Assembly: GCA_900314565.1 (NCBI GenBank)
Contig: OMVU01000007.1
Coordinates: 3,541 to 67,540 of the forward strand
DNA length: 64,000 nucleotides
Direction: 5' to 3'
Source of the DNA: an uncultured Eubacteriales bacterium
GTDB lineage: Bacteria; Bacillota; Clostridia; Lachnospirales; Lachnospiraceae
Each line of letters starts with the position of its first letter. The first letter of the stretch is position 1. Of this stretch, positions 9,451 through 18,924 are shown piece after piece. Made by a program: the position numbers and the translations under genes. Below the pieces are notes generated by a model. The model was not told where the DNA came from and made no database searches. It worked only from the letters and a program-made list of their open reading frames with translations.

Positions 9451-11196
9451 TCAAATCTTCTCCGTCCTCACACTGAGGAAATCCGCCTGGCCTTCCTTTG
9501 CCTGCTTCTCCGCCAGCGCAAAGAGCCCGATCTTCGCTCCTACCCAGGTATGATCGGACGGCGTATACCGGCATCCGCTGTCACGGAAATGCTCTCCGTC
9601 CGCTGACCAGAAAATGAACAGCTCCGGCTTCTCCGCCTCCGCATTGGCGAAGAACAGGTCCTCCGCCTCCGAGGGATCCGTTTTGAACACGACCTTCCCT
9701 TCATCCGTCACATCCGCGAGAGACCTGCGGACAAAGATCATGCGGAAATTGATCTCATGGTCCTTCCCTGCTTCGTTCGTCCCCGCTTCTGTAAGCGGCA
9801 CCACAGAGAGGATTTTTTCAGATTTATCCTTATCCGACCCTTCCGATTCGGCATAGACGATCTCCATCCCGCCGTCCGCATTCTTTCTGGCGTACAGCGC
9901 AGCATACTGGCCGCCCATCATCGTGATCCCCGCCCTGTTTCCGGCGAGAAGACCGTCGGTTCTCATCCGCACCTCGCAGGTCCACTCCGGAAGCACGAGC
10001 TTCTGCGTGAGCACATTGCAGCTGTGCCAGATGACCGGATCGTCCTCCCCTGAGAGGTTTATTGCGCCAAGGCTGATCCCGCCCTCCGCAATCGGCGTAT
10101 AAAGTGTCTTTCCGGCATCCGCGGCAGCGCCTTGGGCATTTCCCATCCACTGCCATTGAAGCCCGATCTTCCCATTTCTGAAATCATCGCTCGAGTCGAG
10201 ATAAGACAGCTCCTGCTGCACGGGGTTCATTTCCCGCGGCTTCTTCATCCGGAAGACCGGCTCGCCGCAGCCGCTGCCCGTCACATCGCTGCCGATGACC
10301 GGCCACCCGTCCTTCCAGCTGACCGGCTGCAGATGGCAGATCCTCCCGAAGAGCCCGCGGTCCTGAAAATGCAGGAACCACTCCTCCCCGTCCGTCGTAT
10401 CCACGAGCCCGCCCTGATGCGGTCCGTTGATCACGCTGCTGCCCTGATCCATGACCGTCCGTATCTCGTAGGGTCCTTCGATATTCCGGCTCCGGAGCGC
10501 GACCTGCCAGCCCTGCCGCACACCGCCGGCCGGCGCAAGGATATAATAAAAACCGTCCCGCTTATACACCTTCGGCCCTTCGATTGTGATTGCAGGATGT
10601 GCGGGGTCATTGCCGTCAAAGATAAATTTGTCCTCTGAGATTGCGCGTGTCCCGTCCGGCGACATTTCAAAGATCCCGAGGATGCTCTTGAACCCGATCC
10701 GGCTCTTCGCGTAAGCGTGAACAATATAGGCCCTGCCGTCCTCATCCCAGAACGGACAGGAATCGATCAGCCCCTTGCCCGGAAGGAGACAGACCGGCTC
10801 CTCCCATTTTCCGAGCGGGTCCCTGGCGCGGACCATATAGGTTCCCTCATCCGGCATGCCGTAGAAAATGAAGAACATCCCCTCGTGATACCGGATCGTC
10901 GGAGCCCAGACTCCCTCCGAGTGGCAGGGCTTCTGAAATCTCTTCTCTATGGCTTCGCTGTCCTCATGCGGCCTGCCGGCCCCCGGGGCCTCACAGACAC
11001 GGTCGAGCGCGTAATTTACGAGCTTCCAGTTTATGAGATCCTTTGAAATAAGGATCGGCAGTCCCGGCGTATAGTGAAAGCTGGACGCCGTCAGATAATA
11101 TGTGTCTCCGACCCGGATCACATCCGGATCGCTGTAGTCCGCAAAAAGAATCGGATTCCTGAAGGTCCCGTCCGAAAGATCGCTCTGATAATACAT
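9451..11196 (-). CDS. GH43 beta-xylosidase-like enzyme with C-terminal beta-sandwich
   Basis: A 581-residue GH43 glycosidase without signal peptide, probably intracellular. It opens with NPILFADYSDPDVIRVG, where the second Asp of DYSDPD is the catalytic base (about residue 23); LIDSCPF holds the pKa-modulating Asp and AITIEGPKVY the acid Glu (about residue 206). The last 200 residues form the concanavalin-like domain found in beta-xylosidases, so it likely trims xylo-oligosaccharides. I chose the ATG at 11196 because GGAGG is 8 bases away; a GTG at 11205 is too close. It follows the PsiE and NhaC genes on the same strand. Confidence 0.88.
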   Translation of the reverse strand: MYYQSDLSDGTFRNPILFADYSDPDVIRVGDTYYLTASSFHYTPGLPILISKDLINWKLVNYALDRVCEAPGAGRPHEDSEAIEKRFQKPCHSEGVWAPTIRYHEGMFFIFYGMPDEGTYMVRARDPLGKWEEPVCLLPGKGLIDSCPFWDEDGRAYIVHAYAKSRIGFKSILGIFEMSPDGTRAISEDKFIFDGNDPAHPAITIEGPKVYKRDGFYYILAPAGGVRQGWQVALRSRNIEGPYEIRTVMDQGSSVINGPHQGGLVDTTDGEEWFLHFQDRGLFGRICHLQPVSWKDGWPVIGSDVTGSGCGEPVFRMKKPREMNPVQQELSYLDSSDDFRNGKIGLQWQWMGNAQGAAADAGKTLYTPIAEGGISLGAINLSGEDDPVIWHSCNVLTQKLVLPEWTCEVRMRTDGLLAGNRAGITMMGGQYAALYARKNADGGMEIVYAESEGSDKDKSEKILSVVPLTEAGTNEAGKDHEINFRMIFVRRSLADVTDEGKVVFKTDPSEAEDLFFANAEAEKPELFIFWSADGEHFRDSGCRYTPSDHTWVGAKIGLFALAEKQAKEGQADFLSVRTEKI

Positions 11197-11201
11197 ATTT
11201 T

Positions 11202-11624
11202 TCACCTCCGGTTCTCCTCCTGATGGATCTCCAGATAATCCCTGCGCACTCCGTCATCGTCCGTGTCGATGAAAAGGAACTTACGGATGAAGAAAAGGAT
11301 CGCGATGGAGATGACACCGATGAGATTTTCCGTAATGGTTCCACCCTCGACGATCAGATGCCTTGTGACCGTGAAGAGCAGGACCTCAACGAGAGAGTCA
11401 AGGTCCTTTCTGACCAGCACTTTGATAAGCTCAATACCGATAATAATATCAAAAAGATAGATGAGATAGGGACTGAGTCCAAGGAAATGGATCTCATAAA
11501 GTTTGGCAGGCAGATCAGTTATATAAATAACCGATCCGACGATGACGAGGATCGCTACTCCGATTTCCAGGATGAGTGTAAAACGATAGATCCACTTTTC
11601 AATAAGATGAATGATGTCAAGCAT
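11202..11624 (-). CDS. PsiE-family membrane protein
   Basis: A 140-residue integral membrane protein with four predicted membrane segments (IEKWIYRFTLILEIGVAILVI; PYLIYLFDIIIGIELIKVLV; LVEVLLFTVTRHLIVEG; LIGVISIAILFFIRKFL). The pattern ELIKVLV...VRHLIV matches the phosphate-starvation-inducible PsiE family, whose function is poorly known. The start at 11624 follows AAAGGGA; longer in-frame readings upstream only run into the NhaC gene. It sits between NhaC and GH43 genes on one strand with short gaps. Confidence 0.72.
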   Translation of the reverse strand: MLDIIHLIEKWIYRFTLILEIGVAILVIVGSVIYITDLPAKLYEIHFLGLSPYLIYLFDIIIGIELIKVLVRKDLDSLVEVLLFTVTRHLIVEGGTITENLIGVISIAILFFIRKFLFIDTDDDGVRRDYLEIHQEENRR

Positions 11625-11671
11625 TTCAGAAGTCCCTTTCTGCAGTCTGAAGATGTCGTCAGGAAGCCCTA

Positions 11672-13165
11672 TTACGCTTCTTTCTTCCGGTTCAGCACGA
11701 ACACCGCGCCGACAAGAAGCGCAAGTCCGACCGCGAGCGCGATCCACGGGGATCTCATAAGTCCGGCAATCAGGTACCCGATCCCGCAGATCACAGCGAC
11801 GAGCGTCGCATAGGGAAGCTGCGTCTCCACATGGCTGATGTGCTGACACTCCGCGCCGGTGGACGACAGGATCGTGGTATCGGAGATCGGTGAGCAGTGA
11901 TCGCCGTAAACGGATCCGGCCAGCGTCGCGCCGAGCGCCGGGATTAGATAGCCTTCCGCGCCGGGTGTAGCGCAGATCATCGTGATGATCGGGATCAGCA
12001 TGCCGAAAGTACCCCAGGACGTGCCCATCGAAAAACTCATGAGCGCTGAGATGATGAAAATCAGGACCGGCAGAAACGCCAGCGGCAGATTCGCAGTGCT
12101 CACAAAACCGGAAATGAAAAGACCCGTCCCGATGAGCTGACGGCAGACACCGCCAAGGCTCCAGGACAGGATCAGAATCAGCATCGGCGGAACGATACTT
12201 CCAATCCCCTCTACAATATAACCGATGAACTCCTTCGCTGTCATCAGTTTACGGGGAAGATACAGGAGCATCGCTGTAATCAGTCCCGCAAACGCGCCGA
12301 GCGTAAGTCCCGCCGTCGGATTATATCCGATCGCCTCGGAAAAACTGACTCCGCTGAAGAATCCGCCTACATAAGCCATTCCGAGAATCGCGCAGATGAT
12401 CAGCACAAGGATCGGAAGCACAAGATCGATGACCTTTCCTTTTCCTTCCGCATCCGCCGAAGCCTGCTGTCCTTTCAGGGAATCGCCTTTCATGGCAGCC
12501 TCCTCAGCCTTCTTCATCGGACCGAAATCTTTCCCTGTAATGCTGATCAGGAAGACCATGGCAATTGTCAGAAGCGCATAAAAGTTATAGGGGATCGTCT
12601 GCAGAAATGTGCCGAAACCGCCCTCCTCACTCACTTCGCTGGCAACAGCCACCGCCCAGCTTGACACCGGGGCAATAATACAGACCGGAGCTGCGGTAGA
12701 GTCAATGATATAGGCGAGCTTTTCTCTCGAAATGCGCATTCTGTCCATGATCGGACGCATGACCGTTCCCACCGTGAGGCAGTTGAACCCGTCATCGATA
12801 AAGATCAGGATTCCGAGAAAAGACGTGGCAAGCGCCGCGGATTTCCTGCTCTTGAGCTTCGCCCCTGCCCAGCGTCCGTAAGCCTCGCTGCCTCCGGATT
12901 TGGACACCAGGATCACGACTGCCCAGAGAAGTGCCAGAAAGATGATCATGTATGCGTTATCCGCGATCTTGGAACACATCATGTCAAATGTCATCGAGAC
13001 GGCAGACACGATCGTCCCTCCGGATGCAAATGCGTAGATGAGCATGCCGGAAAAAAGACCGATAAAAAGCGAAGAGTAGACCTCTTTCGTGATAAGCGCC
13101 AGTGTGATTGCCAGAATCGGCGGGATGAGCGAAAGCCATCCCGTTTCGATCATAGTAAACTCCAT
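11672..13165 (-). CDS. NhaC-family Na+/H+ antiporter-like transporter
   Basis: A 497-residue polytopic membrane protein of the NhaC/ion-transporter superfamily, with about 11-12 hydrophobic segments. FSMGTSWGTFGMLIPI and GSVYGDHCSPISDTTILSS are the family's signature re-entrant segments. Members exchange Na+ for H+ or organic ions such as malate/lactate or amino acids; the substrate cannot be told from sequence. GGGAGGAGG precedes the ATG. First gene of a likely NhaC-PsiE-GH43 transcript. Confidence 0.87.
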   Translation of the reverse strand: MEFTMIETGWLSLIPPILAITLALITKEVYSSLFIGLFSGMLIYAFASGGTIVSAVSMTFDMMCSKIADNAYMIIFLALLWAVVILVSKSGGSEAYGRWAGAKLKSRKSAALATSFLGILIFIDDGFNCLTVGTVMRPIMDRMRISREKLAYIIDSTAAPVCIIAPVSSWAVAVASEVSEEGGFGTFLQTIPYNFYALLTIAMVFLISITGKDFGPMKKAEEAAMKGDSLKGQQASADAEGKGKVIDLVLPILVLIICAILGMAYVGGFFSGVSFSEAIGYNPTAGLTLGAFAGLITAMLLYLPRKLMTAKEFIGYIVEGIGSIVPPMLILILSWSLGGVCRQLIGTGLFISGFVSTANLPLAFLPVLIFIISALMSFSMGTSWGTFGMLIPIITMICATPGAEGYLIPALGATLAGSVYGDHCSPISDTTILSSTGAECQHISHVETQLPYATLVAVICGIGYLIAGLMRSPWIALAVGLALLVGAVFVLNRKKEA

Positions 13166-13618
13166 ATGTATTCTCCTCCTCCCAAAACATCGTTTTGATA
13201 TTTGACTTAATGGCCTCGGATGCCGATTCCGCAGCCACTCATGCTTCGCATTCGCGGGCGGTATCAGGCTCCCTCATTTGAACTGCCGGATGCCGCGCGA
13301 ACATGATTCGGCCGGTCTTCCGAAGAAAACGCGTCTCAGCCAGACGAATATCCAACCCTCCCATCCGGAATGTCATTTCTCAACTGCATAATTTCGGGAA
13401 ATGGAGTCCGCCATAAATATATTAATACGCAAATCATATTTCTCCAAGTCATATATTGACAAATATAATGGATTTTCGCACATTTGTTCTCATATTCCGG
13501 CTTTCACCGCAAAATCGGGCGGTGACCCGCGCCGCAGCGGTTGTCTTGCATTTTCAGGGATGCTAAAATTAAATTTATATCAAAAACCCTTCACATCAAC
13601 TCACAAAGGAGAACGGAG
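13166..13618. other. Intergenic region between divergent genes
   Basis: Serves as divergent upstream region for the NhaC-type and acid-phosphatase genes. I see no recognised riboswitch or tandem repeat. A single ATTTGTTCTC resembling the R2 unit start occurs at about 13484. AAAGGAG at about 13605 is the ribosome site of the next gene. Confidence 0.5.
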
Positions 13619-15112
13619 ATGAAAAAACATCGCTTCAAAGTACTCAGCCTTCTTCTCGCCCTCTCGCTCACGGCAGCAGGCTGCGGAAAGACCGCAGGCA
13701 CGGCATCGTCTGCCGACTCCGCCGGGACGTCTTCCGCACAGACAGCGGAGAGCGTCTCTGCCGGCAGTGCAGCGGCGGCTGAAAGCACTGCCTCCGCGCA
13801 GGCGGCGGACTCTCAGAGTGCACAGACAGAAAGCACGCCGGCTGCGGCAGAAGACACCGGCTACGGAGTCAGCCCGGCCGCGGCAACTGACCAATATACA
13901 TTAAAAAAGGTCGTCATCATGAGCCGGCACAACATCCGTGCACCGCTCTCAGGAGGAGATTCCCTCCTCGGCAAAATGACGCCGCACAGCTGGTTCCCCT
14001 GGACATCCAATGCCAGCGAGCTCTCGCTCAAGGGCGGGATCCTTGAGACGATGATGGGCCAGTATTTCAAAAAATGGATGGAAAGCGAAGGCCTGATCCC
14101 TGAAAACTATCATCCGGCGGAAGGCGAAGTCCGCTTCTACGCCAATGCCAAGCAGAGGACCCAGGCGACTGCCCGTTATTTTGCATCCGGAATGCTCCCG
14201 ACTGCACCGATCGAAATCGAGCAGCACGTGGAATTTGACACGATGGATCCGGTCTTCACACCGCAGATAACTGTGCTCAACGGAGAAATCGAGGACACTC
14301 TATTATCTGAAATCGCAGGGATGGGAGGAGAATCCGGCATTGCCGGGCTCGGAGATGATCTGGCCGATGCATACGCCCTGCTCGCCGATGTGCTGGATGT
14401 TGAAGAGTCAGAAGCGTATAAGAGCGGGGAGTTCACAGGCTTTAAGACGGACGATACAGAGATCGTTCTGACCGTCAACGAAGAGCCGGGCATGAAGGGA
14501 TCCCTGAAAACGGCCACCTCTCTCAGCGATGCGCTGATCCTGCAGTATTACGAAAATCTGGATGACAAAGAGGCTGCTTTCGGGCACGACCTCACAAAAG
14601 AGGACTGGCTCAAACTCGCCTCCATCAAAGACGCCTACTCGGACATTCTCTACACAGGTCCGTCGATGTCCGTCAATATCGCTCATCCGCTGCTGCAGGA
14701 AATCTATTCCGAACTCAATGCGGAAGGCCGCATTTTCACCTTCCTGTGCGGACATGATTCGAACATCGCGGGAATCCTTGCAGCGATGCAGGTGCAGGAC
14801 TACAGTCTGCCCGAGACGCTCGAGCGGAAAACACCGATCGGCTTCAAGCTGGTCTTTGAGATCTGGGAGAAGGACGGAGAAGAGTACTGCGCCGTGAACC
14901 TGTGCTATCAGAGTACCGATCAGATCCGGAATCTTACCTCACTTTCGCTTGAGGAGCCGCCGGTCATCGTCAGTATGAATTTCAACGGACTCGAAAAAAA
15001 TGAGGACGGACTCTATCGGCGCGCGGATGTCGAGAACCGGCTTATGGAGGCGATCAGCGCTTATGACGAGCTGCCTGCGGATACGGAAGAGGAGCTTGCT
15101 CCGGCGGCTTAA
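13619..15112 (+). CDS. Histidine-acid-phosphatase-family lipoprotein (phytase-like)
   Basis: A 497-residue secreted lipoprotein. The signal peptide ends in the lipobox LTAAGC (Cys22), followed by about 65 residues of Ala/Ser/Thr/Gln linker. The histidine phosphatase signature is present at residues 103-109 (RHNIRAP, the RHGxRxP variant with Asn for Gly) and a distal HD proton-donor motif reads CGHDSNIAG. Such enzymes release phosphate from phytate or other organic phosphates on the cell surface. The start at 13619 has AAAGGAG at good spacing. Stands alone with its own terminator. Confidence 0.85.
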   Translation: MKKHRFKVLSLLLALSLTAAGCGKTAGTASSADSAGTSSAQTAESVSAGSAAAAESTASAQAADSQSAQTESTPAAAEDTGYGVSPAAATDQYTLKKVVIMSRHNIRAPLSGGDSLLGKMTPHSWFPWTSNASELSLKGGILETMMGQYFKKWMESEGLIPENYHPAEGEVRFYANAKQRTQATARYFASGMLPTAPIEIEQHVEFDTMDPVFTPQITVLNGEIEDTLLSEIAGMGGESGIAGLGDDLADAYALLADVLDVEESEAYKSGEFTGFKTDDTEIVLTVNEEPGMKGSLKTATSLSDALILQYYENLDDKEAAFGHDLTKEDWLKLASIKDAYSDILYTGPSMSVNIAHPLLQEIYSELNAEGRIFTFLCGHDSNIAGILAAMQVQDYSLPETLERKTPIGFKLVFEIWEKDGEEYCAVNLCYQSTDQIRNLTSLSLEEPPVIVSMNFNGLEKNEDGLYRRADVENRLMEAISAYDELPADTEEELAPAA

Positions 15113-15117
15113 TCAAA

Positions 15118-15150
15118 AAAGCGGCAAGAACGCCGAGGCGTTCCTGAAAA
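15118..15150 (+). repeat. R1 3'-hairpin fragment
   Basis: GCGGCAAGAACGCCGAGGCG plus TTCCTG matches only the terminal hairpin of R1, beginning five bases after the phosphatase stop. Confidence 0.55.
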
Positions 15151-15200
15151 ACAGTGACCTTATAAACAGCATACGTCCATAAACAGCAAAAATCTTTTCC

Positions 15201-15251
15201 AAAGAAATACAGCGCCCGGCAGACATATTCTGCCCGACGCTGTATTTCTTT
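15201..15251. terminator. Bidirectional terminator
   Basis: AAAGAAATACAGCG...CGCTGTATTTCTTT forms a long stem with inner CGGCAG/CTGCCC pairing. It has A and T tracts on both sides and serves the phosphatase gene on the + strand. Confidence 0.8.
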
Positions 15252-15396
15252 CATCGGCACAAGACCAACTTATTTTTCATAAGATCAGCTTATTCATAAG
15301 ACCAACTTATTCAAAAATTCAACTGATCACAAGATCAGCTACCTTTTCGTCTGACCTTCCGATTGTGGAAACCTCTCACACCGTCTTATCTCTTTA

Positions 15397-15576
15397 TCAA
15401 GAACATCTCGCGTTCCTGCCGCATCACGCGAGGTGCGAAGCACCTTCCTAATTGCGCGGCTGCGATCCGCCGAAGGTATAAATTACTGACGCTTACTTTG
15501 TATCCCATGTCAGAGAAAAGTTTCACTTTGCGCATTCATCTCATTACCCAAATCACGAGCATTCTGCGTCAGAGAT
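15397..15576 (-). repeat. R1 element, inverted and diverged
   Basis: Reverse-orientation match to R1: CAAGAAC...GTTCCTG, then GAGGTGCGAAGCACCTT, GCGCGGCTGCGATCCGCCG, and CACTTTGCGC. Its far end overlaps the last codons of the alpha/beta hydrolase gene. Confidence 0.6.
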
Positions 15577-16473
15577 TAAAAATGGCTCTATGTCCCCGGC
15601 CGTCCTCTCCGCCTCGTCATACACGAACATATGATAAGCTCCGTCATAGGTCACGAACTCCGCATCCGGGCACACCTCCCGCATCCTCTCTATCTGGTAA
15701 TACGGCATCGTGTGATCGTCCGTCCCCCAGATGACCTGCATGGGAATCCCGGACGCAGCGACTGCCCTGTAGGCCTCCATGGCCGTATCATAATCCAGGA
15801 TGCAGTCCCGAAGGGAAGAGCACAGCGCCCTCATATATCCCTTATATCTCGCAAAATCCGCGAACCTCTTGATATACCGGAACTTTTCATCCTCGGAAGC
15901 CAGCCGCAGTTCATCCGCGCTGCGCGTGATGATGGCAACCGGTGCCGCCGTACAGAAGATTTTCGGTCCGATGACGGGAACGGTGCAGAGCTTCATGACG
16001 GCAGGCGCTTTAAATGTATCCATGACAGCCGGTGCAAGGAGGACCAGACGCTCAACGCTCTCCGGATACGTCTCCGCATATCTCGTCACGATGATGCCTC
16101 CCATGGAAGTCCCGACCAGACTGAACCGTTCTCCGGGAACCAGCGCCTCGGTGAGTTCGTGCAGATGCTTAACAAAGAAGTCCGCATCGTACACGGCGTC
16201 CGGCCGGTCTGAGAGTCCACGCCCGATCAGGTCATAGCGAAGCACCCTGTATCCGTCCCGGATCAGAATATCATACAGATTATCATAAATGAAATACGGC
16301 GAGGAGAACCCGTGCACCAGAATGACCAGCCCTTTTCCGGTTCCCGAGAACTGATAGCGGGTCACGCCGTCCGAGAGACGGATATAGCTGCCCTTGTGGC
16401 TCCGTCTGGCGGATTCGTCCAGTTCAAGCGTCTCAGATAGCATTGCGAGCTTTATAAGGTCTGTTTTTTTCAT
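15553..16473 (-). CDS. Alpha/beta-hydrolase-fold hydrolase
   Basis: A 306-residue alpha/beta hydrolase. The oxyanion motif VHGFSSPY is at residue 53, the nucleophile elbow GTSMGG carries Ser123, the acid is in WGTDDHTMPY, and GAYHMFVY carries the catalytic His. No signal peptide, so cytoplasmic. Substrate unknown; esterase or C-C bond hydrolase activity is possible. GGAGGG precedes the start. The last codons (SDAECS) coincide with an R1-related motif that also occurs at 60745-60796, so the gene's end may have been reshaped by that element. Confidence 0.8.
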   Translation of the reverse strand: MKKTDLIKLAMLSETLELDESARRSHKGSYIRLSDGVTRYQFSGTGKGLVILVHGFSSPYFIYDNLYDILIRDGYRVLRYDLIGRGLSDRPDAVYDADFFVKHLHELTEALVPGERFSLVGTSMGGIIVTRYAETYPESVERLVLLAPAVMDTFKAPAVMKLCTVPVIGPKIFCTAAPVAIITRSADELRLASEDEKFRYIKRFADFARYKGYMRALCSSLRDCILDYDTAMEAYRAVAASGIPMQVIWGTDDHTMPYYQIERMREVCPDAEFVTYDGAYHMFVYDEAERTAGDIEPFLISDAECS

Positions 16474-16499
16474 TTTTCACGATCCCTCCATAAACTATA

Positions 16500-16647
16500 A
16501 GCTGTCTGCGGCATGGGTCAAGATCCCTCTATAGCTGTCTGTGGCCTGAACAGTGTCTGCTCACGTCCCCTGTTCCACAGCTTTTACGATCTCACCATTA
16601 GCTGTCTTCGGTATGATGGCGTACGCTCACACGCCCTGCTCCACAAC
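16500..16647 (-). repeat. Duplicated 3' end of the nitroreductase-like gene
   Basis: The gene's last 21 bases (16627-16647, TCACACGCCCTGCTCCACAA...) recur, diverged, at 16561 (TCACGTCCCCTGTTCCACAG), 66 bases beyond. The flanking AGCTGTCTNNGG motif recurs at 16500, 16533 and 16600, showing that the whole block was duplicated. Confidence 0.65.
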
Positions 16648-17388
16648 GAACTCCGCACCGTCACCCGGCAGGAAATGCCCCTTCACTCCGGCTTCCGCCG
16701 CACCGACCTCGAACTGCTTTTTCGCAATTCCCAGATCGTTATACTGCAGTCCCCGGCCGTCCTTCCAGATCCTGGCTGTGACTTTACCATCCTTAAAGCC
16801 AATGTTGACGCACTGCTGATTCACCGCGGAAGGACCGAGCAGGATCGCTTCAATTCCCTTCCGGACCCACTCCGGCGCATCCTTATAGCCCACGTCCGAC
16901 TCCAGGAACTGTGTCGGACTCCGGTCAGACCTGCGGATCATCGCGCGAATCGTCTTCTGCTTCAGCGGGATCCTCGCCGTGGCGTATCCGATCGGTACCA
17001 CATCCCAGATTTTTGCACCGCACGGCACATCCACCGTGATCGACTTCGAATCATAGGTGCTTGCGACCCAGCAGGTGCCGAGGCCGAGCTGCGTCGCATA
17101 GAGGACCAGCCGCTGCCCGTAATATCCGACTTTTTCGGAAGATCCCGGATCCGTACCGCCGACCAGCGCAGCGAAGGCATAGACGCGGCCGCTGAACATG
17201 GCGCCGTTCATTTTGATTGCCGGTTTTCCGGCCTCCGCCGAGGAGAACAGTTGAAAATGCAGCCCCGACTCCGCGTTCAGCTCCTCCACATATTCCTTCA
17301 GTTTCTGCAGCTTCTCCGCCTCAATGAACCGCTCCTCGAAAGAACGGCATGATATTCTTTTTTGGACGGCTTCCCATTCTGACAACAT
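16627..17388 (-). CDS. Nitroreductase-family protein (large form)
   Basis: A 253-residue member of the nitroreductase-like fold. Features are VQKRISCRSFEER near the N terminus (FMN-phosphate-binding region) and GQRLVLYATQLGLGTCWVAS in the middle, typical of the branch with an extended C-terminal half. Such proteins bind FMN and reduce unknown substrates with NAD(P)H. A second, smaller nitroreductase gene lies just upstream on the same strand. AAAGGAAGG precedes the ATG. Confidence 0.78.
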   Translation of the reverse strand: MLSEWEAVQKRISCRSFEERFIEAEKLQKLKEYVEELNAESGLHFQLFSSAEAGKPAIKMNGAMFSGRVYAFAALVGGTDPGSSEKVGYYGQRLVLYATQLGLGTCWVASTYDSKSITVDVPCGAKIWDVVPIGYATARIPLKQKTIRAMIRRSDRSPTQFLESDVGYKDAPEWVRKGIEAILLGPSAVNQQCVNIGFKDGKVTARIWKDGRGLQYNDLGIAKKQFEVGAAEAGVKGHFLPGDGAEFVVEQGV

Positions 17389-17403
17389 AAAATATACCTT
17401 CCT

Positions 17404-17505
17404 TTCAATTCTCGCTCGCGAGACGAAATTGCGGAATCCAGAACAAAGTCAGCTGACGTCTTCTAAACCGACTCTAAAGCGTCTCCTCGCGAGCTAGCTA
17501 TCTCA
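17404..17505. repeat. R4 dispersed element, copy 1
   Basis: Begins TTCAATTCTCGCTCGCGAG, contains GTCAGCTGAC, TCTTCTAAACCGA and CTCGCGAG. The same order occurs at 53463-53560. Internal palindromes suggest a foldback structure. Confidence 0.7.
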
Positions 17506-17570
17506 ATGGTGGATCGATACCCGCCACAGAGACCGATTTGTTGCCCATAGCCTCACGATACGGGGACATC

Positions 17571-18176
17571 TCACTCTGAGATATACGTCACCGGATTCCC
17601 CTTCCGCGGGAGCGGACTGCGGACCGGCAGCCCATCCTCCGTATCCGGATATCCCACTGCCAGGCCTCCGCACACGCACTCCTCCCCGGAGAGCCCGAGC
17701 CCTGAGAGATACTCGCAGATCACCGGATTATCCGTCAGCCAGTGGACCTGATTGATCCAGCAGCTTCCGAGATCCAGCGCATTCGCCATGATCATCATAT
17801 TTTCGAGCGCACAGGAGCTGTCCGCCATATTATTCCCATAGTCTCTTCGGTTCGCGACAAGGATCAGGACCGGTGCATTGTAGTGGAAAAAATACTTCCC
17901 GCCCTTCGACGCTCTGATGGAATTCGCTATTGACGCGTACATGTTCTCCGTCACTTCCATTTTCGCGAATTCCTGCATGACAAGCGCGGCGAGCTCCCGA
18001 AGGATCTCTTTATTCGAGATCACAAGAAAATGCGTCGTCTGACTGTTCCCTCCGCTCGGCGCATATCTCCCGGCTTCAAGTATCTGCCCGATTTTCTCCG
18101 GTTCGACCGGCCTGTCCAAGTATTTTCGTGTGCTTCTTCTGGATTTGATCAGCTCCAAAGCTTTGACTGCATTCAT
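17571..18176 (-). CDS. Nitroreductase-family FMN oxidoreductase
   Basis: A 201-residue nitroreductase of standard length. SRRSTRKYLDRPV (FMN binding), PSGGNSQTTHF and LGSCWINQVHWL are diagnostic. The enzyme is a cytoplasmic FMN-dependent NAD(P)H oxidoreductase acting on quinones or nitro compounds; the physiological substrate is unknown. AGGAGAG precedes the ATG. In front of it lies the ferredoxin-domain remnant. Confidence 0.88.
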   Translation of the reverse strand: MNAVKALELIKSRRSTRKYLDRPVEPEKIGQILEAGRYAPSGGNSQTTHFLVISNKEILRELAALVMQEFAKMEVTENMYASIANSIRASKGGKYFFHYNAPVLILVANRRDYGNNMADSSCALENMMIMANALDLGSCWINQVHWLTDNPVICEYLSGLGLSGEECVCGGLAVGYPDTEDGLPVRSPLPRKGNPVTYISE

Positions 18177-18277
18177 GTTTTCTCTCCTACATTAAACAAA
18201 AGTTTATACCTGATCTGTATGTATACCGGGCTCGAAACACCGCCTCATCCAGGCTGTAAAGGAAGTTTTTTCCGGGA

Positions 18278-18628
18278 TCACGCCTCCAGGACCTCCGCCA
18301 CTTCCGCGAGCAGATCGATGATCGGCAGATGCTGCGGACATGCTCCCTCGCACTGACCGCATCCGATACAGTCGGAAGCAGAGGAACTGCCTCTGGCAAA
18401 ATTATATTCTCTTTTTGCCACCGCGAGGTGTCCGTACACTTTGTATGTATTCATCACTCTGAAAATATTCGGAATGCGGATCTCCATAGGACATCCCGGC
18501 ACGCAGTACCCGCAGGACGTACACGGGATCTTATCTATGGAGGCAAATGTAATCCGCGCGTTCTGTTCTGGTGAAATATAGGCCTTTCTATCCATAACAA
18601 ACGAGCAGGTAATCATATCAGTCTTCAA
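18278..18628 (-). pseudogene. C-terminal 4Fe-4S remnant of an aldo/keto reductase
   Basis: A 116-residue frame carrying two Cys motifs, CTSCGYCVPGCP and CIGCGQCEGACPQHLPI. This arrangement matches the C-terminal extension of clostridial aldo/keto reductases that carry ferredoxin domains (normally about 370 residues in total). The 260-residue barrel that should precede it is absent; upstream there is only noncoding sequence. No good ribosome site was found. A free-standing small ferredoxin is possible but less likely. Confidence 0.65.
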
Positions 18629-18924
18629 TCAAGTTTACTAAGTATATTATAGCATTTCATTTGCAGGCTGTTTAGATTCTCATGCATCAAAAGAACTCTG
18701 AGCGTTCCTGCCGAGATGAAAAAAGCTCTTTTTCCGCGAAAGATTGGACGAAGGCGCAAAGCTATATTATTATAATATAAAGCAGCGCCTTCGGCAGAAT
18801 GGATGCGGACAATCCGTATGGCTGGTACGCATGCCTGATATACTGCGCAGTCCTGCCGACTCAGGAGGGCTTCAGAAGCCCCACTTTCACAGACAGTTAT
18901 AATTTATTCAAGGAGAAAAGCATT
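18629..18924. other. Intergenic region
   Basis: Contains an R1-like hairpin scrap (GAGCGTTCCTGCCG near 18697) and an AT-rich run TATATTATTATAATAT at 18763 that could hold the promoter of the following gene, with AAGGAG at 18911. No gene is seen. Confidence 0.4.

Noticed and set aside
13166..13400. Lysine or SAM riboswitch before the NhaC gene
   Set aside because: Several hairpins are possible but no conserved riboswitch core sequence was recognised.
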